Virus record (IMG/VR): IMGVR_UViG_3300010233_000325
Location: 1 to 21,200 of that record
Length of the DNA: 21,200 bases
Reading direction: 5' to 3' (one strand)
DNA from: a virus
Shown: positions 19,833 to 21,200 of the stretch, one piece after another
How positions within the stretch are numbered: position 1 is the stretch's first letter
How the letters are laid out: each line of letters begins with the position of its first letter
The notes under the pieces: model-generated
What the model was told of the DNA's origin: nothing
Seen by the model: only the letters and a program-made list of their open reading frames with translations
Databases searched by the model: none
Made by a program: the position numbers and the translations under genes

Positions 19833-20198
19833 TCATTTCTTGCCGATGTATTTCTGTAATATTGGCGGTATTCGAGTAATGCCACAAATAGAGCAGGCTT
19901 GCATCCTGTGCCAAGATGTCTCAAATCCCCTATCATATTCAACCATTCCGAACGGTGTCACCTTCCAGTAGGGCGAGTCGATGGAATGGTCGTGGGGTTT
20001 GCATAGCTCAACGATTCCCGGCTTGGCTATGCAATCGGTAGCGGCTGAACCATCATCAACAATTACCCAATGGTAACCATCGAACCTCTGTGTTTCCCCG
20101 TTTGAATAATGTCGCATCGTTCCGGGGATGATCTTCTTCTGCCCCCATGCGGCTCCGCAGAGGGCGGCTAGCGCGGCGATGAGCGAGCGACGGTTCAT
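19833..20198 (-). CDS. Exported small protein, unknown function
   Basis: The product is 121 residues, last gene of the minus-strand operon. Residues 1-19 form a signal peptide (MNRRSLIAALAALCGAAWG|Q). The Cys at residue 14 is not in a good lipobox, so it is probably soluble or periplasmic rather than a lipoprotein. The mature part contains an early beta-like YHWVIVDDG segment, two Cys flanking I-A-K-P-G-I-V-E-L, a His/Asp-rich stretch (KPHDHSIDSPYW) and a C-S-I-C-G-I-T motif near the end, which together could bind metal or form disulfides. No family is recognised. It overlaps the upstream gene by ATGA, so the two are coupled and probably act in the same compartment. Confidence 0.65.
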   Translation of the reverse strand: MNRRSLIAALAALCGAAWGQKKIIPGTMRHYSNGETQRFDGYHWVIVDDGSAATDCIAKPGIVELCKPHDHSIDSPYWKVTPFGMVEYDRGFETSWHRMQACSICGITRIPPILQKYIGKK

Positions 20199-20827
20199 TT
20201 GATATTCTCCACATTATTGATTTCCAACTTCGGTCGGACGCAAAGTGGCGCATCATGGTTACGAGATTCCTTCGGAGTGAACCATTCCGCCGCGAATCCA
20301 TCGGGACAGAGGTATTCATTTTGATTTGCTATTCTCGCATGGTCTAGTTGATATCTATACCGCATCGTCACTTCAACGGCGGTCGGTTCAACGGTCTCAT
20401 GGGTCTTCATTACTTGGATAAGCCGTAGATATTCTTTGTAATGCGCGTGGCACGATGGGACTTGATTCCATTGCGAGATTTTGTTGTATAGTTTTTTGTC
20501 GTTGCACGGGAACACGGCTACAATCCGACCCGACGCGGTCTCAAATGGACAATGCCATTCTTTGTTGGTGTCAAGAAATGCAAATCGGCATGTCGGCCCC
20601 GTATAGTCTCCATAAACAGTCGTCCACTTCAATTCAGTGATTGGTTTTCTTTGGGTAGGAGATTCCGACATGTCCCACTTGTTCTCGGAACGACAGTAGG
20701 CGAAACCCTCATATCCAATAATGGCGTCACCTACCTTGCAAGTATTCGGCGGGGTGAACTCTTGAGCTTGACAAACAACGGTCATCGCGATCACAGCGAG
20801 CATAACTACTAACTGTCGGTGGTTCAT
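20195..20827 (-). CDS. Exported Cys-containing protein, unknown function
   Basis: The product is 210 residues. Residues 1-21 are a signal peptide (MNHRQLVVMLAVIAMTVVCQA|Q). The mature part is rich in aromatic residues and has eight cysteines spaced through the chain, consistent with disulfides in the periplasm or outside the cell. The early part has C-K-V-G-D-A-I-I-G-Y-E-G-F-A-Y-C, which suggests a small Cys-bridged beta unit. The rest mixes charged helix (SCHAHYKEYLRLIQVMKTHE) and beta. I recognise no domain. The start overlaps the upstream gene stop and the end overlaps the downstream start, both by ATGA. Base composition is lower in G+C than the phage structural genes (25 of 60 G or C in 20461-20520). 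Confidence 0.66.
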   Translation of the reverse strand: MNHRQLVVMLAVIAMTVVCQAQEFTPPNTCKVGDAIIGYEGFAYCRSENKWDMSESPTQRKPITELKWTTVYGDYTGPTCRFAFLDTNKEWHCPFETASGRIVAVFPCNDKKLYNKISQWNQVPSCHAHYKEYLRLIQVMKTHETVEPTAVEVTMRYRYQLDHARIANQNEYLCPDGFAAEWFTPKESRNHDAPLCVRPKLEINNVENIK

Positions 20828-21027
20828 TTCTTCCTCCGCTTGGGTAGAATCTCGGTCACGGAAACTTCTACCAATGTGATGCGTCCGGCAGCAACAACAT
20901 TCTTGTTTTTCGTGAAGTCCTGAGCGTGTTTCTTGCTGCTGAATAATATTGCTCTGGTTTCTGGTGCTAACAATAGGGCTTCAACGCGCCACGCCTTCTG
21001 CTTGAAATTTATGGGCTTACGTTGCAT
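20824..21027 (-). CDS. Small basic protein heading the minus-strand operon
   Basis: The product is 67 residues, strongly basic (MQRKPINFKQKAWRVEALLL, ending EILPKRRKK). The middle holds one predicted helix with a SSKKHAQDFTKNKN stretch, then a beta segment (RITLVEVSVTEI). No signal peptide and no known family. The ATG at 21025-21027 is chosen because a strong Shine-Dalgarno (AAGGAGGAG on the minus strand) precedes it. The frame stays open up to an ATG at 21103-21105 that lacks such a site. Its stop overlaps the start of the exported-protein gene by ATGA. Its basic character would fit nucleic-acid binding, perhaps regulation of its own operon, but this is inference. Confidence 0.55.
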   Translation of the reverse strand: MQRKPINFKQKAWRVEALLLAPETRAILFSSKKHAQDFTKNKNVVAAGRITLVEVSVTEILPKRRKK

Positions 21028-21044
21028 CTCTCTCCTCCTTGCTA

Positions 21045-21200
21045 TTATCTCCACGGTCTTGCTTCCCAAAAACTTCCCCAACCACACCAAGGAATTTGAT
21101 ACCACCTTCCAAGTATAGGAGGGCGTAGGAGCCTAAACCACGCTTTAATGCCTTCCCTTTTACTAACTAATGCCCATGCCACAAAAGGAGCATCGAGCGG
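21045..21200 (-). other. Right-edge stretch with an open minus-strand frame, status unclear
   Basis: From the right edge, one minus-strand frame stays open for 51 codons until TAA at 21045-21047 and would encode a Trp-rich peptide (eight Trp). A second frame is open for 11 codons, ending CSFCGMGIS at 21163-21165, which could be the tail of a zinc-binding protein. Neither has a visible start in the window. The stretch also carries the candidate promoter. I cannot tell whether it is coding. Confidence 0.2.
21112..21140 (-). promoter_or_regulatory. Weak candidate promoter for the minus-strand operon
   Basis: On the minus strand TATACT (21112-21117) matches the -10 consensus at five of six bases. 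A poor -35 (TGGTTT, 21135-21140) lies 17 bases upstream. A second -10-like GATAAT is just ahead of the ribosome site of the first operon gene. Either could start the operon; neither is strong. Confidence 0.22.

Noticed and set aside
20041-20090. Resemblance between the D-G-x-x-x-T-D-C segment of the small exported protein and D-x-x-T-x-x-D-C in the second fibre
   Set aside because: Only a handful of positions agree and the flanking sequence differs, so common origin cannot be supported.
1-21200. CRISPR arrays, insertion sequences, integrase and attachment sites
   Set aside because: No regularly spaced repeats, transposase or recombinase motifs were seen on either strand. The tRNA alone is not evidence of an attachment site.

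Overview
The window is the late (virion and lysis) region of a tailed phage with a short, P22-type tail machine. Gene order from the left follows Salmonella phage P22: coat (gp5), tail accessory factor (gp4), needle hub / DNA stabilization (gp10), a needle-position protein (gp26 slot), a small protein (gp14 slot), then three helical ejection-type proteins (gp7, gp20 and gp16 slots), then receptor-binding proteins (gp9 slot). The coat protein, gp4 and gp10 are recognised from sequence. The others are assigned by slot, size and composition. The left edge cuts the coat gene. No terminase, portal, integrase or replication gene is in view, so lifestyle cannot be read. The host is probably a Gram-negative bacterium with moderately high G+C. 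The signal peptides, several with an AxA|Q style cleavage site, and the fibre modules are of a kind I associate with soil Acidobacteriota phage contigs. That host guess is low confidence.

Layout. (1) 1-4771: coat, a probable decoration protein, gp4-like and gp10-like proteins, a needle-slot protein and two small unknowns. (2) 4772-9517: three ejection-type proteins that contain no cysteine. (3) 9514-16333: four consecutive large fibre/adhesin/depolymerase-like proteins. Each begins with a Sec-type signal peptide and is cysteine-rich, which is the most unusual feature here. (4) 16330-19004: a compact cassette of small genes with a 28-residue membrane peptide, a coiled-coil/membrane protein resembling an XhlA-type holin partner, a DUF5675 protein, a basic protein, a calcineurin-like metallophosphoesterase, a zinc-ribbon microprotein and an Ala-rich protein. 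No classical endolysin is seen. (5) 19005-19189: a perfect 14-bp hairpin followed by a tRNA-Pro(UGG) gene with an encoded CCA end. (6) 19190-19828: a membrane-anchored helical protein. (7) 19833-21027, minus strand: a convergent, visibly more A+T-rich three-gene operon encoding a small basic protein and two exported proteins, probably an accessory (moron-like) unit.

Almost all plus-strand genes are translationally coupled: stop and start codons overlap by 1 or 4 bases or abut. This implies one long late transcript. The only gaps large enough for control elements are 1381-1430 (a hairpin), 19005-19189 (hairpin plus tRNA) and the right edge.
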